Below are positions 36,475 through 45,947 of a stretch of DNA of 64,000 bases, piece after piece; positions within the stretch are counted from its first letter, which is position 1, and every line of letters begins with the position of its first letter. A program made the translations under genes and the position numbers. Under the pieces are notes generated by a model. That model searched no databases. It was not told where the DNA came from and saw nothing but the letters and a program-made list of their open reading frames with translations. Source of the DNA: Ga0077555 sp963741565 (GTDB taxonomy: Bacteria > Pseudomonadota > Alphaproteobacteria > Rhizobiales > Hyphomicrobiaceae); assembly GCA_963741565.1 (NCBI GenBank), contig CAVUIK010000017.1, forward strand, positions 62,001 to 126,000, given 5' to 3'.

Positions 36475-37431
36475 TTATTGCGTCAACGGCATCACGTCCT
36501 TCGCAAAGGCTTCGATGCGATCCAGCGAGTGGTTGAGATCGCCGCTCTCGAAGCCGATGATGACATGGCGCACGCCTGCCGCGACGAAATCCCGGACATC
36601 GCCGGCAATCGCTTCCGGCGAGCCGGTGAAGGTGGTGCGTGAGCCATCCGCATCCGTGCGCGCCGTGCCGAGACTGAGGCCGTTCGCATAGACGGCGACG
36701 TCGATCGACGCCGGATCGCGTCCAGCGGCCAACGCTTCGCGGCGGACGTCGGCAAGGGCAGTTGCAAATTTCTCGGGTCGGTCGAGCTGAGCCGCCGGAT
36801 TGCGGATCGATGGATACCAGCCATCGCCGAGGCGCCCCGTCCGGCGGCGGGCGGCGGCACCTTCGCCGCCGACCCAGATCGGCGGGCCGGGTTTTTGGAC
36901 CGGCTTTGGCTCGAACACCAAGCCGTCGAGCTTGGCATAGATGCCGTCACCTTTGGGTTCGCGGCTCGACCAGAGCTGTCGAAAGGCATTGATATAGGCG
37001 TCGGAGGCCGCGCCGCGATGCTTATAGGGCGGCGAGCCGAGCGCCGCCATCTCCTCCTCGAGCCAGCCGACGCCGACACCGACCGTCAGTCGGCCACGCG
37101 AGAGAACGTCGATCGTCGACAGCACCTTGGCGGCGAGGACCGGCTGGCGGTGCGGCACCACCATCACGGAGGTCAGCAGGCGCACATGGCGCGTGATCCC
37201 CGCGATGTAGGCGAGACACGACAGCTGCTCGAGGCAGTAGCCCGTGACATTCGAGGGATGTTTGCCATCTGCAGCGTAAGGGTAGCGCGAGGAGGACTGC
37301 CGCGGGAACACGATATGGTCGGCAATCCCGAGATAGGCATAACCGAGCCGGTCAGCCTGCTGCGCCAGGGCCGCCAGACCTTCCGGTGTACCGGCCGCAC
37401 CGCGCGGCCCGAGATTGAGACCGAAATCCAT
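36475..37431 (-). CDS. LLM-class flavin-dependent oxidoreductase, TIGR03619-like
   Basis: 318 residues from ATG at 37429-37431, which has a GGGAGA site 8 nt upstream. Second luciferase-like enzyme of the region, with DHIVFPRQ, HVRLLTSVMVVPHRQPV, TIDVLSRGRLTVGVGVGW and a GGEGAAARRRTGRLGDGW segment. It belongs to the same TIGR03619-like group as the gene at 29756 but is only distantly similar. Cofactor (F420 or FMN) and substrate are not readable. It lies 73 bp upstream of the racemase-like gene and in the same direction. Confidence 0.85.
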   Translation of the reverse strand: MDFGLNLGPRGAAGTPEGLAALAQQADRLGYAYLGIADHIVFPRQSSSRYPYAADGKHPSNVTGYCLEQLSCLAYIAGITRHVRLLTSVMVVPHRQPVLAAKVLSTIDVLSRGRLTVGVGVGWLEEEMAALGSPPYKHRGAASDAYINAFRQLWSSREPKGDGIYAKLDGLVFEPKPVQKPGPPIWVGGEGAAARRRTGRLGDGWYPSIRNPAAQLDRPEKFATALADVRREALAAGRDPASIDVAVYANGLSLGTARTDADGSRTTFTGSPEAIAGDVRDFVAAGVRHVIIGFESGDLNHSLDRIEAFAKDVMPLTQ

Positions 37432-37523
37432 GGGCGTCTCCCGTTGCTGCCCCAAACCTCATGCAGCGATGCCGACGGTTCGACCACCCTGCGCACTTGA
37501 ACTACCGATCCACTCTCGCTCAG

Positions 37524-37669
37524 GTGTCATCCTCGGGCTTGTCCCGAGGACCCATTTATCAGCTTGCTCGATCGCTTCGTATGAGTGAATGGTCGCCGCG
37601 CATGAGGTCCAAAGTTCAACGGCACCATGCCGGCACCTTAGATCCCCGGGACAAGCCCGAGGATGACAC
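37524..37669. repeat. 146-bp element with 23-bp perfect terminal inverted repeats
   Basis: The first 23 bp (37524-37546, beginning GTGTCATCCTCGGGCTTG) have an exact reverse complement at 37647-37669. Each end also folds on itself (TCCTCGGG...CCCGAGGA at 37529-37550). No open frame inside suggests a transposase, so it resembles a MITE or the non-autonomous TCATCCTCGGG repeats common in Bradyrhizobium relatives. It lies 10 bp from the stop of the enoyl-CoA hydratase gene and could act as a bidirectional terminator. No clear target-site duplication is visible. Confidence 0.85.
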
Positions 37670-37679
37670 CGCTATGTAC

Positions 37680-38474
37680 TCATTTCTCGCCGAGCTTGGG
37701 CAGGCGATAGCGATCCTTGGGATCGAGCCAGCCTTTGAAGTTGGGCTTGCGCTTGCCGGCGAAGGCGGCACGCAACTCCATCAGATCCGACTTGTCGCCG
37801 TGGTCATGCAGCTTCGCGGCAAGCGCGTCTTGCGCCGCCGTCGGCTCGGGCCGCATCTGGCGCATCATGTGCACGGTGTTGACGCGCGATGCCGGCGGAA
37901 GGGTCAACAGATGCTCGGCCATTGTGATTGCCGTCGGGATCAGTTGGTCGGCCGGCGCCAGGCGATTGAGGAAGCCGATCTGATGGAACCGCTCGGCGGT
38001 GAAGCGGAAGCCCAGCGCCATCTCCATGGCGATCGGATAGGGCAGGTTGGCGACGTGGCCATGATTGTAGCCACCGACCAGCCAGCGCTTCGCCTCCGAC
38101 ACCTCGAACACGGCCTCGGGCACCGAGACGCGCAAGTCGGTGCGCTCGACCAGCATGAAACCGCCCCCCATAGCGAAGCCGTTGACGGCCGCAATCACCG
38201 GCTTTTCCAATGTGCCGTCCATGAACGGATTGACGATATCGCGCCGGCCGCCAGGCTTGCCCGTCTCCAGCGTCTCCTTCATGTCCTCGCCCGCGCAGAA
38301 GCCGCGCCCCGTGCCGGTGAAGATCGCGACCTCCAGCTCCTTCGACTCGCGGAACATGCTCCAGGTATCGGCCAGCGCCAGCCGCATCTCGGTGTTGAGC
38401 GCATTGAGACGCTCCGGCCGGTTCATGCGCACCACCAGAATTTGGCCGAGACGCTCGGTTTCGACGACTGCCAT
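37680..38474 (-). CDS. Enoyl-CoA hydratase/isomerase family (crotonase) protein
   Basis: 264 residues. Crotonase motifs: FTGTGRGFCAGEDM (oxyanion and CoA site), VIAAVNGFAMGGGFML (second oxyanion glycine). The usual catalytic Glu of hydratases is not obvious at the expected place (region SEAKRWLVGGYNH), so hydratase activity is uncertain and an isomerase or lyase is possible. Start follows GAGGAGAGACC. It is divergent from the ThDP lyase (229-bp gap that should hold both promoters), which links the two to a common CoA-thioester route. Confidence 0.85.
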   Translation of the reverse strand: MAVVETERLGQILVVRMNRPERLNALNTEMRLALADTWSMFRESKELEVAIFTGTGRGFCAGEDMKETLETGKPGGRRDIVNPFMDGTLEKPVIAAVNGFAMGGGFMLVERTDLRVSVPEAVFEVSEAKRWLVGGYNHGHVANLPYPIAMEMALGFRFTAERFHQIGFLNRLAPADQLIPTAITMAEHLLTLPPASRVNTVHMMRQMRPEPTAAQDALAAKLHDHGDKSDLMELRAAFAGKRKPNFKGWLDPKDRYRLPKLGEK

Positions 38475-38703
38475 GCGGTCTCTCCTCGGCTGGGCGCCTC
38501 ACGCGGCGCGCTCAATCTCGCACAACGTTAGCGCATGCCGCCGATGACCGCCAATCGGCAGATGACGCCGCCACGCCGTCCGGACGCAGCGCACCTCCGG
38601 GATCAACCGTTTGCAGCCTGCCTGACTTATGCAATGCTGCCCCCGTGCGCGGCATTAACGCACCCCGGCGGTGGGCACTCACTTGGGTCTTCGGAGGAAA
38701 CAA

Positions 38704-40362
38704 ATGGCCAAAATCGACGGCGCCAAACTGATGGCGCAAAGTTTGAAGCAGCAGGGCGTCGACTATATGTTCGGCATTGTCGGCTTTCCCGTGCAGCAAA
38801 TCGCGGCCGAGGCGCAGAAGGCCGGCATCAAGTACATCGGCATGCGCAACGAGCAGTCGGCCTCCTACGCCGCGCACGCGGTCGGCTACCTGACCGGGCG
38901 TCCCGGCGCCTGCCTGACAGTGTCGGGCCCCGGCGTCGTGCACATGCTGGCCGGTCTCGCCAACGCACAACAGAACTGCTGGCCGATGATCGGCATCGGC
39001 GGCGCATCGCCGACCTATCAGAACGGCATGGGCGGCTTCCAGGAGGAACGGCAGGTGCAGATCGCCTCGCCGTTCTGTAAGTTCGCACACGCCGTCGAAC
39101 ACACCCACCGCATTCCCTTCTATGTCGAGATGGCCGTGCGCCAGTCGATCTACGGCCGCCCCGGCGCCACCTATCTCGACATGCCCGACGACATCATCAA
39201 AGGCGAGGTCGATACCGAGAAGCTGTCGGTGCCGCCGAAGTGCGCGGAGCCGCCACGCATGGGTGCTATGCCGGACGACATCGCCAAGGCGCTGGCTACG
39301 TTGCAGTCGGCGGAAAAGCCGCTGGTCATCGTCGGCAAGGGCATGGCCTGGTCCAGAGCCGAGGAGGAGGTCCGCGCCTTCATCGAGCGCACCAAGCTGC
39401 CGTTCCTGGCCTCGCCGATGGGCAAAGGCGTGCTCGACGACAATCACCCGCTCTCGGTTGGCGCCGCGCGCAGCCACGCTCTGAAAGAGGCCGATGTCAT
39501 CTTCGTAATGGGCGCCCGCCTCAACTGGATCATGCACTACGGCCAGCAGCCGCGCTTCAACAAGAAGGTGCGCATCATCCAGCTCGACATCTCGCCCGAA
39601 GCCATCGGCCAGAACGTGCCCACCGAAGTGGCGCTCGTCGGTGACGGCAAGGCCATCGTCGGCCAGCTTAATACGGCGCTCCGGAGCCAGCAGTGGTTCA
39701 ACGCCGAGGGCACGCCGTGGAAGAAGTCGATCGCGGAGAGTGCGGCCAAGAACGCCAAACAGATCCAGCCGATGATCGACGACAACAGCGCACCCACCAA
39801 CTACTACCGCGCGCTGAAGGACATCTCGGCGTGGGCGCCGGACAATGCCGTCATTATCGGCGAAGGCGCCAACACCATGGACATCGGCCGCACGCAGCTG
39901 CCGAACAAGAACGCGCGTCTGCGCCTTGACGCTGGCACATACGGCACCATGGGCATCGGCATGGGCTTCGCGATCGCTGCCGCCGTCGTGCATCCCGACC
40001 GTCCGATCATCTCGGTATCGGGCGACAGCGCCATCGGCTTCTCCGGCATGGAGATGGAAACGGCCTGCCGCTATAATCTGCCGATCAAGGTCGTGGTGCT
40101 GAACAACGGCGGCATCGGCAGCGGCACCGAGAAGTACCCCGACGATCCCTTCAACAACCCGCCGCGCGCGCTGATCAACGGCGCCCGCTATGACAAAATG
40201 ATGGAGTCGTTCGGTGGCAAGGGTTGGTACATCGACGACCCGAAGGACCTGCGCAAAGCATTGGACGACGCCATGAAGTTCAAGGGTCCGGCGCTGGTCA
40301 ATGTCCAGCTGCACCATGCCGCCGGCCGCAAGCCGCAGGAGTTCGGCTGGCTCACGACCTGA
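38704..40362 (+). CDS. ThDP-dependent 2-hydroxyacyl-CoA lyase / oxalyl-CoA decarboxylase
   Basis: 552 residues. Glu50 (RNEQSASYAAHAVGY) activates ThDP; the cofactor motif GDS...NN runs from 440 to 468 (GDSAIGFSGMEMETACRYN then NNGGIGSG). The overall type is oxalyl-CoA decarboxylase, but the C-terminus GRKPQEFGWLTT resembles the lid of 2-hydroxyacyl-CoA lyase HACL1 (RKAQDFHWLT) rather than that of E. coli Oxc. HACL cleaves 2-hydroxyacyl-CoA to an aldehyde and formyl-CoA. Start has GGAGGAAACAA upstream. No formyl-CoA transferase (Frc) neighbours it, which also speaks against a plain oxalate role. A strong terminator follows. Confidence 0.85.
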   Translation: MAKIDGAKLMAQSLKQQGVDYMFGIVGFPVQQIAAEAQKAGIKYIGMRNEQSASYAAHAVGYLTGRPGACLTVSGPGVVHMLAGLANAQQNCWPMIGIGGASPTYQNGMGGFQEERQVQIASPFCKFAHAVEHTHRIPFYVEMAVRQSIYGRPGATYLDMPDDIIKGEVDTEKLSVPPKCAEPPRMGAMPDDIAKALATLQSAEKPLVIVGKGMAWSRAEEEVRAFIERTKLPFLASPMGKGVLDDNHPLSVGAARSHALKEADVIFVMGARLNWIMHYGQQPRFNKKVRIIQLDISPEAIGQNVPTEVALVGDGKAIVGQLNTALRSQQWFNAEGTPWKKSIAESAAKNAKQIQPMIDDNSAPTNYYRALKDISAWAPDNAVIIGEGANTMDIGRTQLPNKNARLRLDAGTYGTMGIGMGFAIAAAVVHPDRPIISVSGDSAIGFSGMEMETACRYNLPIKVVVLNNGGIGSGTEKYPDDPFNNPPRALINGARYDKMMESFGGKGWYIDDPKDLRKALDDAMKFKGPALVNVQLHHAAGRKPQEFGWLTT

Positions 40363-40378
40363 CACCGGAACTGTGCAA

Positions 40379-40417
40379 GGGTGTCCGGCGCGTCATGTGC
40401 CGGACGCCTTATTTTTT
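40379..40417 (+). terminator. Rho-independent terminator of the ThDP lyase gene
   Basis: A 10-bp stem (GGTGTCCGGC paired with GCCGGACGCC, one T-G wobble) around a 9-nt loop, followed by TTATTTTTT. It begins 16 bp after the lyase stop and ends just before the stop of the convergent ABC transporter at 40426. Confidence 0.9.
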
Positions 40418-40425
40418 GGGCAACG

Positions 40426-42240
40426 CTATTGCGCGGCGTCGCGCAGGCCGAACTGCAGCTCGGCCAACCGGGCATAGAGGCCGCCGCGCGCCACCAGCGC
40501 CGCGTGCGTGCCCTCCTCAACAATCCGGCCCTTGTCGAGCACCAGGATGCGATCCGCCTTCTGCACGGTGGCAAGGCGATGCGCGATGACGATCGTCGTT
40601 CGCCGGTGCATGACCCGCTCCAGCGCCGCCTGAACCGCAACCTCGCTCTCGGCATCGAGCGCACTGGTGGCCTCGTCCAGCAACAGAACCGGCGCGTCCC
40701 TGAGGATTGCGCGCGCAATCGCGATGCGCTGGCGCTGGCCGCCTGAGAGCATCACGCCACGCTCGCCGAGCGTGGTCTCGTAGCCCTCGGGGAGCGCGCG
40801 AATGAAGGTGTCGGCGTTCGCGGCTTGGGCCGCCGCCTCGATGTCGGCGCGGCTTGCCTCCGGTGCGCCATAGCGAATGTTTTCGGCGATCGTGTCGGCA
40901 AACAGGGCCACGTCTTGCGGCACCAGCGCTATACGGCCGCGAACAGCGGCCAGATCTGCGTCCTTCAGCGGCACGCCGTCCAACCGGAGGTCGCCGTGCG
41001 TCGGATCGAAGAAGCGCAGCAGCAGCGAGAAAACGGTGCTCTTGCCCGCTCCCGACGGGCCGACCAGCGCCACCGTTTCGCCGGGCGCGACCGTGAACGT
41101 CACATCCTGCAACGCCGGCGCATCGGGGCGCGTCGGATAGGCAAACGTCACATCTTTGAACTCCAGGCGGCCTTGCGGCGGCACCGGCAAGGGTGCTGGT
41201 GTCGGCGGCGAGGCGATCTCAGGCCGAACCGCCAGCAACTCGGCCAACCGCTCGGCGGCGCCGGCTGCCTGCTGCACCTCGCCCCAAACCTCCGACAACT
41301 CCGCGAGCGCACCAGCCGCAAACAACGCGTAAATGACAAACTGGCCGAGCGCGCCGCCCGTCATTTCACCGCGAACGACGAGCCCCGCGCCGTACCAGAG
41401 CACGCCGACGACGCTGCTCACGACCAGGAAGATGATCATCGCGGTCAAGCCGGCGCGGGCCGCAAGCCGCGAGCGGGCAGCTTCAAACGCGCGCTCGACG
41501 GCGGCGCGAAAACGCCCCATCACCGTCGCCTCGTGCGTATAGGCCTGCATGACCCGCACGGCGCCGAGGTTTTCGGACGCATAGGCCGACGCTTGGGCCA
41601 GCGTATCCTGGGCATCGCGCGAGCGGCGGCGCACGACCCGGCCATAGCCGACGAGCGGCAACACGATCACCGGAATGGCGATCAGCACCAGGCTCGACAG
41701 GCGCGGACTCGTCACGAACATCATGACGAACGCACCGATCAGCATGATCGTGTTGCGTACCGCCTGTGAGATGGCCGTGCCAGCAGCCGCCTTCACCTGC
41801 GTCGTATCCGCCGACAGCCGGCTCATGATCTCGCCGGAGTGCGAGCGATCGAAAAACGCCGGGCCGAGCGTCGTCAGATGCGAGAAGATGTCGGCACGCA
41901 GGTCCGCGACAACTCGCTCACCGAGCCAGCTGACGCAATAGAACCGTACCGAGCTGGCCACGGCGAGCATCAGCCCGATGCCGATCAGCGTCAAAAAGGC
42001 GCGATCGATCGACGGGCCGCTCGCGCCCGAAAACCCCTGATCGATCATGTGGCGGACCGCCAGCGGCACCGACAACATGGCGACCGCCGATATCACCAGC
42101 GCTACGGCCGCCAGCGCCAGCATGCGCGGATGCTTGAAGAGATAGGGCTGTAACGCCGCCAGGGGCCGCAGCGACCGCGACGACCGCTCGCCGTCGGCGC
42201 CCTCGGCCCCGGTCGATGCGCCGCGTTTGCGTCTGCTCAC
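40426..42240 (-). CDS. ABC-type exporter, MsbA/LmrA-like (fused membrane and ATPase domains)
   Basis: 604 residues from a GTG at 42238-42240 with AAGGGTGGGG upstream; the frame is open to 42498 but the extra residues look non-coding and would overlap the previous gene's end. Six membrane helices, then an ATPase with Walker A GPSGAGKST (393-401), signature LSGGQ (498-502) and Walker B VLLLDEA. This is the half-transporter type (homodimer) for lipids or drugs. The substrate is not readable, but the neighbouring lipid-acylation fusion gene, 181 bp upstream in the same direction, would fit lipid transport (inference). Confidence 0.88.
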   Translation of the reverse strand: MSRRKRGASTGAEGADGERSSRSLRPLAALQPYLFKHPRMLALAAVALVISAVAMLSVPLAVRHMIDQGFSGASGPSIDRAFLTLIGIGLMLAVASSVRFYCVSWLGERVVADLRADIFSHLTTLGPAFFDRSHSGEIMSRLSADTTQVKAAAGTAISQAVRNTIMLIGAFVMMFVTSPRLSSLVLIAIPVIVLPLVGYGRVVRRRSRDAQDTLAQASAYASENLGAVRVMQAYTHEATVMGRFRAAVERAFEAARSRLAARAGLTAMIIFLVVSSVVGVLWYGAGLVVRGEMTGGALGQFVIYALFAAGALAELSEVWGEVQQAAGAAERLAELLAVRPEIASPPTPAPLPVPPQGRLEFKDVTFAYPTRPDAPALQDVTFTVAPGETVALVGPSGAGKSTVFSLLLRFFDPTHGDLRLDGVPLKDADLAAVRGRIALVPQDVALFADTIAENIRYGAPEASRADIEAAAQAANADTFIRALPEGYETTLGERGVMLSGGQRQRIAIARAILRDAPVLLLDEATSALDAESEVAVQAALERVMHRRTTIVIAHRLATVQKADRILVLDKGRIVEEGTHAALVARGGLYARLAELQFGLRDAAQ

Positions 42241-42421
42241 ACTCAAGCCCCACCCTTTGCATCCCGATGTCTTTTCATCCCGGTGCCTGGCCGCTGGCCT
42301 GACACCGCCGGAGACCGCACACCAACCGGATGCTGCATGCCCTACCCAGGCTCGCGGCTCAAGCGGGGATTGCCGCTTGGCCAGCGCCAGGACGCGACGC
42401 CGCAGGCGCGATTGCGCGCGG

Positions 42422-45400
42422 TCAGGCTGCCGCACTCGCCTCATCGGCGGCGGAAGCCGGAGCCGTGCGCGCCTTCGCCAGGTCCTGTGCCGCGACATAG
42501 TCAGGCTTGCCGGAGCCCAGCAGCGGGAGGCGGTCGATTACCAGGATCTCGGCCGGAACACTCAGCTCCGTCGCGCCCTTGAGCTTGACATGGCGCTGGA
42601 AGACGTCGCGGGCCGCGTTGGCCTCCTGCGTCATGAGAACGAGACGCTCGCCTTTGCGTGGATCGGGCAATGCCACCACAATCGACAAAGCATTGGGCCA
42701 GACTTCGGCCGCCATCGCCTCGACCGCCGACAGCGAAACCATTTCACCGGCGATCTTGGCAAACCGCTTGGCGCGGCCGCGGATCCGGATGTAGCCGTCA
42801 ATGTCGAACGAGACGATGTCGCCGGTATCGTGCCAGCCATCGGCGGGCGGCTCGAGCACGCCTGGGTTCTCGGCGCGGTAATATCCCAGCATGACGTTCG
42901 GACCGCGAACATAGAGACGTCCGCCCTCGGTAATGCCAGGGACCGGGTCGAGGCGCTTCTCCATTAGCGGCGACAGCCGGCCAACGGTGCCCGCGCGATT
43001 GGCGATCGGCGAGTTGAGCGCCAGCACCGGCGCGGTCTCGGTTACGCCGTAGCCTTCGAGAACGCGCACGCCGAACTTCTCCATGTAAATCTGACGCGTA
43101 CGATCCTTGACCGCCTCGGCGCCGGCCATGATCAGACGGATCTTGTGGAAGTCATACGGGTGCGCAGTGCGTGCGTACCCGTTGAGGAACGTGTCGGTGC
43201 CGAACATGATCGTCGCGTTCGAGCCATAGACCAGCTCCGGCACGATCCGGTAGTGCAGCGGCGAGGGATAGAGATAAACGGGGATGCCGCCGATCAAGGG
43301 CATCATCAGGCCGCCGGTCAATCCGAATGAATGGAACACCGGCAGCACGTTGAAGACCTTGTCTTCGCTGTTGGCCGAGATCCGGCCCAGCGACTGCGCG
43401 ACGTTGGCGAGCAAATTGCGATGCGAGAGCACGACGCCTTTCGGCGTGCCTTCGGAACCCGACGTGAACAGGATCACCGCCGGGTCGCCGGGAGCGCGCA
43501 CGACTTGCGCGCCCGACCCTTGCGCGATGCCGCGGATCTTGTCAGCAAACGTGATCGTCTCTCGGATATCCTCGAGATGGACGATGCGCAAACCGGCAGC
43601 GCCCAGTTTCTCGATCAGGTCCTCGAGGCGGCCCTTTTCGATGAACGCCTTGGACGTGAGCACGACGTCGACCTTCGCTGCCCTGCAAGCCGAGATGACG
43701 TTCACGGCGCCGGCAGTGAAGTTGATCATCGCGGGAATGCGGCCGATCGATTGCAAGGCGAAAAAGGTGACGGCAACGCCGACCGAGTTCGGCAGCAGAA
43801 CGCCGACCGATGCGCCCTCCGCGGCAAGCGGCGCAAGCTTGGCGCCCAGCACCTGCGCGCCAAGAATAAGCTTCTTGTAGGAGACCTTGCCGCCGAGCGG
43901 ATCCTCGACCGCGATCTTGGCGGCGGCCCGCGTTTCCTTCGCCTCGACCAGCGCCGAGAACAGCGTTTGATCGATGCGTGCCGTCTCGACGGCGGTGTCG
44001 ACCATGATGTCCTGCAAGGCTGCGCCGGCGGCCTGACGGCGCACCTTGCCTTTGAGCTCGGCTGGAATCGTGATCTTGCGCGGCTCGAGAATGGTGACGG
44101 TGGTTTTCGGGAACCAGCTCCGTTTCACCTGGGATTTCGTCATGTATCCGAGCGGCGACCGTTCCGGGCCTTCGATGCGAACGGGGACGATCCACGCGTC
44201 GGCCTTCTCGGCAATCATGGCGGTGCCGTCATAGACCTTCATCAGGCCGCCGGTGACCGTGATGCGGCCTTCGGGGAAGATGACGACGGTCTGGCCGCCC
44301 TTGACGATGTTGACGAGTTGACGCGTCGCCAGCGGCTTCGTCGGATCGATGGTGAGTGCGTTGATCACCTTCAGGAACGGCTGCACCCACCAAGCCTTGG
44401 CGATGCCAGTATCGATGGCGAACGCGGCATGACCCGGCAGGATCGAATGCATGATCGGACCGTCGAGCAGGCTGATGTGGTTCGGCGCGATGACGACGCG
44501 CTCGCCCTCTTTCGGCAGCTTCTCCAGGCCTTTGACCTCGAGGCGCAGCAGGGTTTTAAACAGGAAGCGGCCGAAATCCTGCACGCCATCCCGGCCCCAG
44601 GCGCGGAGCACGAGCACCATGGCGACGAGATTGGCAATGCCGAGCCCCAGGAACAACATCTGCAGGCTGACGCCCATGGCTTGGAGAACACCGACAGCGA
44701 CGGCCGACACCACGATGTATCCGGCCGAGAGCGCATTGACGGCGGCAATCACACGCGCGCGTCGCGCAACTGGCGCCCATTGCTGCACAGCGGCGAACGA
44801 CGGCACAATGAAGAGCCCGCCGGCAAACGCCAGGCAGAAGAGCGCGATCAGCAGCGGTCCACCAGAGAGGCTCGACAGGAAGGCGTACGCCCCCAAGTCC
44901 ACGCCCGGCGATGGGTTCGCCGCCCAGACGATGCCAGCGATCTTGAGGGACACGATGCCCATCATCAACGCTGCGAACGGCACGAGCGCCAGATTGGGCC
45001 GCTGATGGCTCAGGCGTGCCGCCAGCAGCGAGCCGAGCGCGATGCCGATCGTGAACATCGCCATTGCGAGCGTGGTCACGGACTCGTTGCCGCCCAGGCG
45101 ATCCTTGATCAGCGTCGGCAGCAGCGAGAGCGCAACGGCACCGACCAGCCAGAACCAGGAGACGATCTGCCCGCCAACCCAAAGTCGCTGGTCCGCCTTG
45201 AGATCGCGAACGAGATGCCAAGTCGAGACGAGCGGGTTCTTGGTGATCTGCAAATCCGCCTGACCGGAACCGGTGGGCGGGATCAGCTTCGCCGTCAGCC
45301 AGCAGGCCACGGCCATCGCCATGATGATCGACGACAGCATCCACGGGCTGAAGTTGCCGGCGATGGCATAGCCACCGAAGATCGTGCCTCCGAGAATGGC

Positions 45401-45850
45401 GAGAAACGTCGCAGCCTCAACCAGCGCGTTGCCGGCCGCAAGCTCCTCCGGCTTCAAGTGGTCGGGCAGAATACCGTATTTAACCGGGCCGAAGAGGGCG
45501 CCAATGACGCCGAACAGGAACAGCCCGAACAGCAGCACCGGCACCGAGGGGATTAGGAATCCGACGCAGGCAACGGCAGCAACCGCGATCTCCGCGAGCT
45601 TCACGCGCTCGGCGACGTAAGCCTTGTCGAAGCGGTCCGCGAGTTCGCCGCCCAGCGCCGAGAGGACCAGGAACGGTGCCATGAAGATCGCCGATGCAAA
45701 TGTCACCAGCGCGGGGCCGTTGTCGGTGCCGAGCTTGTAGAGAATGAGCAGGCTCAACGACGTCTTCAGAAAGTTGTCGTTCAACGCCGACAACAGCTGG
45801 CACCAGAACAGGGGCGCGAAACGTCGGGTGGCCATCAGGCTCGCGAACAT
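42422..45850 (-). CDS. aas: LplT-PlsC-Aas triple fusion: lysophospholipid flippase/acyltransferase/acyl-ACP synthetase
   Basis: 1142 residues with three domains: an MFS transporter (about 1-420; starts LMATRRFAPLFWCQLLSALN, LplT type), a PlsC-type acyltransferase (NHISLLD 457-463, FPEGR 525-529) and an AMP-forming acyl-ACP synthetase (FTSGSEGTPKG 795-805, then LEGYGVTET and GWHDTGD). E. coli encodes LplT and Aas separately; here they are one chain, as in several alphaproteobacteria. The route brings 2-acyl-lysophospholipid to the inner face and re-acylates it with acyl-ACP. Start follows GAGGATATCCC. The AT-rich region 45890-45945 upstream is a plausible promoter. Confidence 0.92.
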   Translation of the reverse strand: MFASLMATRRFAPLFWCQLLSALNDNFLKTSLSLLILYKLGTDNGPALVTFASAIFMAPFLVLSALGGELADRFDKAYVAERVKLAEIAVAAVACVGFLIPSVPVLLFGLFLFGVIGALFGPVKYGILPDHLKPEELAAGNALVEAATFLAILGGTIFGGYAIAGNFSPWMLSSIIMAMAVACWLTAKLIPPTGSGQADLQITKNPLVSTWHLVRDLKADQRLWVGGQIVSWFWLVGAVALSLLPTLIKDRLGGNESVTTLAMAMFTIGIALGSLLAARLSHQRPNLALVPFAALMMGIVSLKIAGIVWAANPSPGVDLGAYAFLSSLSGGPLLIALFCLAFAGGLFIVPSFAAVQQWAPVARRARVIAAVNALSAGYIVVSAVAVGVLQAMGVSLQMLFLGLGIANLVAMVLVLRAWGRDGVQDFGRFLFKTLLRLEVKGLEKLPKEGERVVIAPNHISLLDGPIMHSILPGHAAFAIDTGIAKAWWVQPFLKVINALTIDPTKPLATRQLVNIVKGGQTVVIFPEGRITVTGGLMKVYDGTAMIAEKADAWIVPVRIEGPERSPLGYMTKSQVKRSWFPKTTVTILEPRKITIPAELKGKVRRQAAGAALQDIMVDTAVETARIDQTLFSALVEAKETRAAAKIAVEDPLGGKVSYKKLILGAQVLGAKLAPLAAEGASVGVLLPNSVGVAVTFFALQSIGRIPAMINFTAGAVNVISACRAAKVDVVLTSKAFIEKGRLEDLIEKLGAAGLRIVHLEDIRETITFADKIRGIAQGSGAQVVRAPGDPAVILFTSGSEGTPKGVVLSHRNLLANVAQSLGRISANSEDKVFNVLPVFHSFGLTGGLMMPLIGGIPVYLYPSPLHYRIVPELVYGSNATIMFGTDTFLNGYARTAHPYDFHKIRLIMAGAEAVKDRTRQIYMEKFGVRVLEGYGVTETAPVLALNSPIANRAGTVGRLSPLMEKRLDPVPGITEGGRLYVRGPNVMLGYYRAENPGVLEPPADGWHDTGDIVSFDIDGYIRIRGRAKRFAKIAGEMVSLSAVEAMAAEVWPNALSIVVALPDPRKGERLVLMTQEANAARDVFQRHVKLKGATELSVPAEILVIDRLPLLGSGKPDYVAAQDLAKARTAPASAADEASAAA

Positions 45851-45947
45851 GGGATATCCTCGCGTTGTATCGACCGGCTCATTTTAGACCGAAGCACAGA
45901 CAACTAAGTTTATGTTTCATAATCATATTGCGGTTAATAAATGAGGC

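Noticed and set aside
29756..37431. True luciferase operon because of two luciferase-like genes
   Set aside because: They are distant TIGR03619-type oxidoreductases in separate places, without lux accessory genes.
42241..42498. Longer N-terminus of the ABC exporter
   Set aside because: Would overlap the end of the preceding gene by 77 bp, is Arg-rich and unlike any ABC exporter; the GTG start with a ribosome site is preferred.
43331..45556. A 741-codon frame antisense to the Aas fusion
   Set aside because: Shadow of the triple-domain gene; no plausible protein signature.
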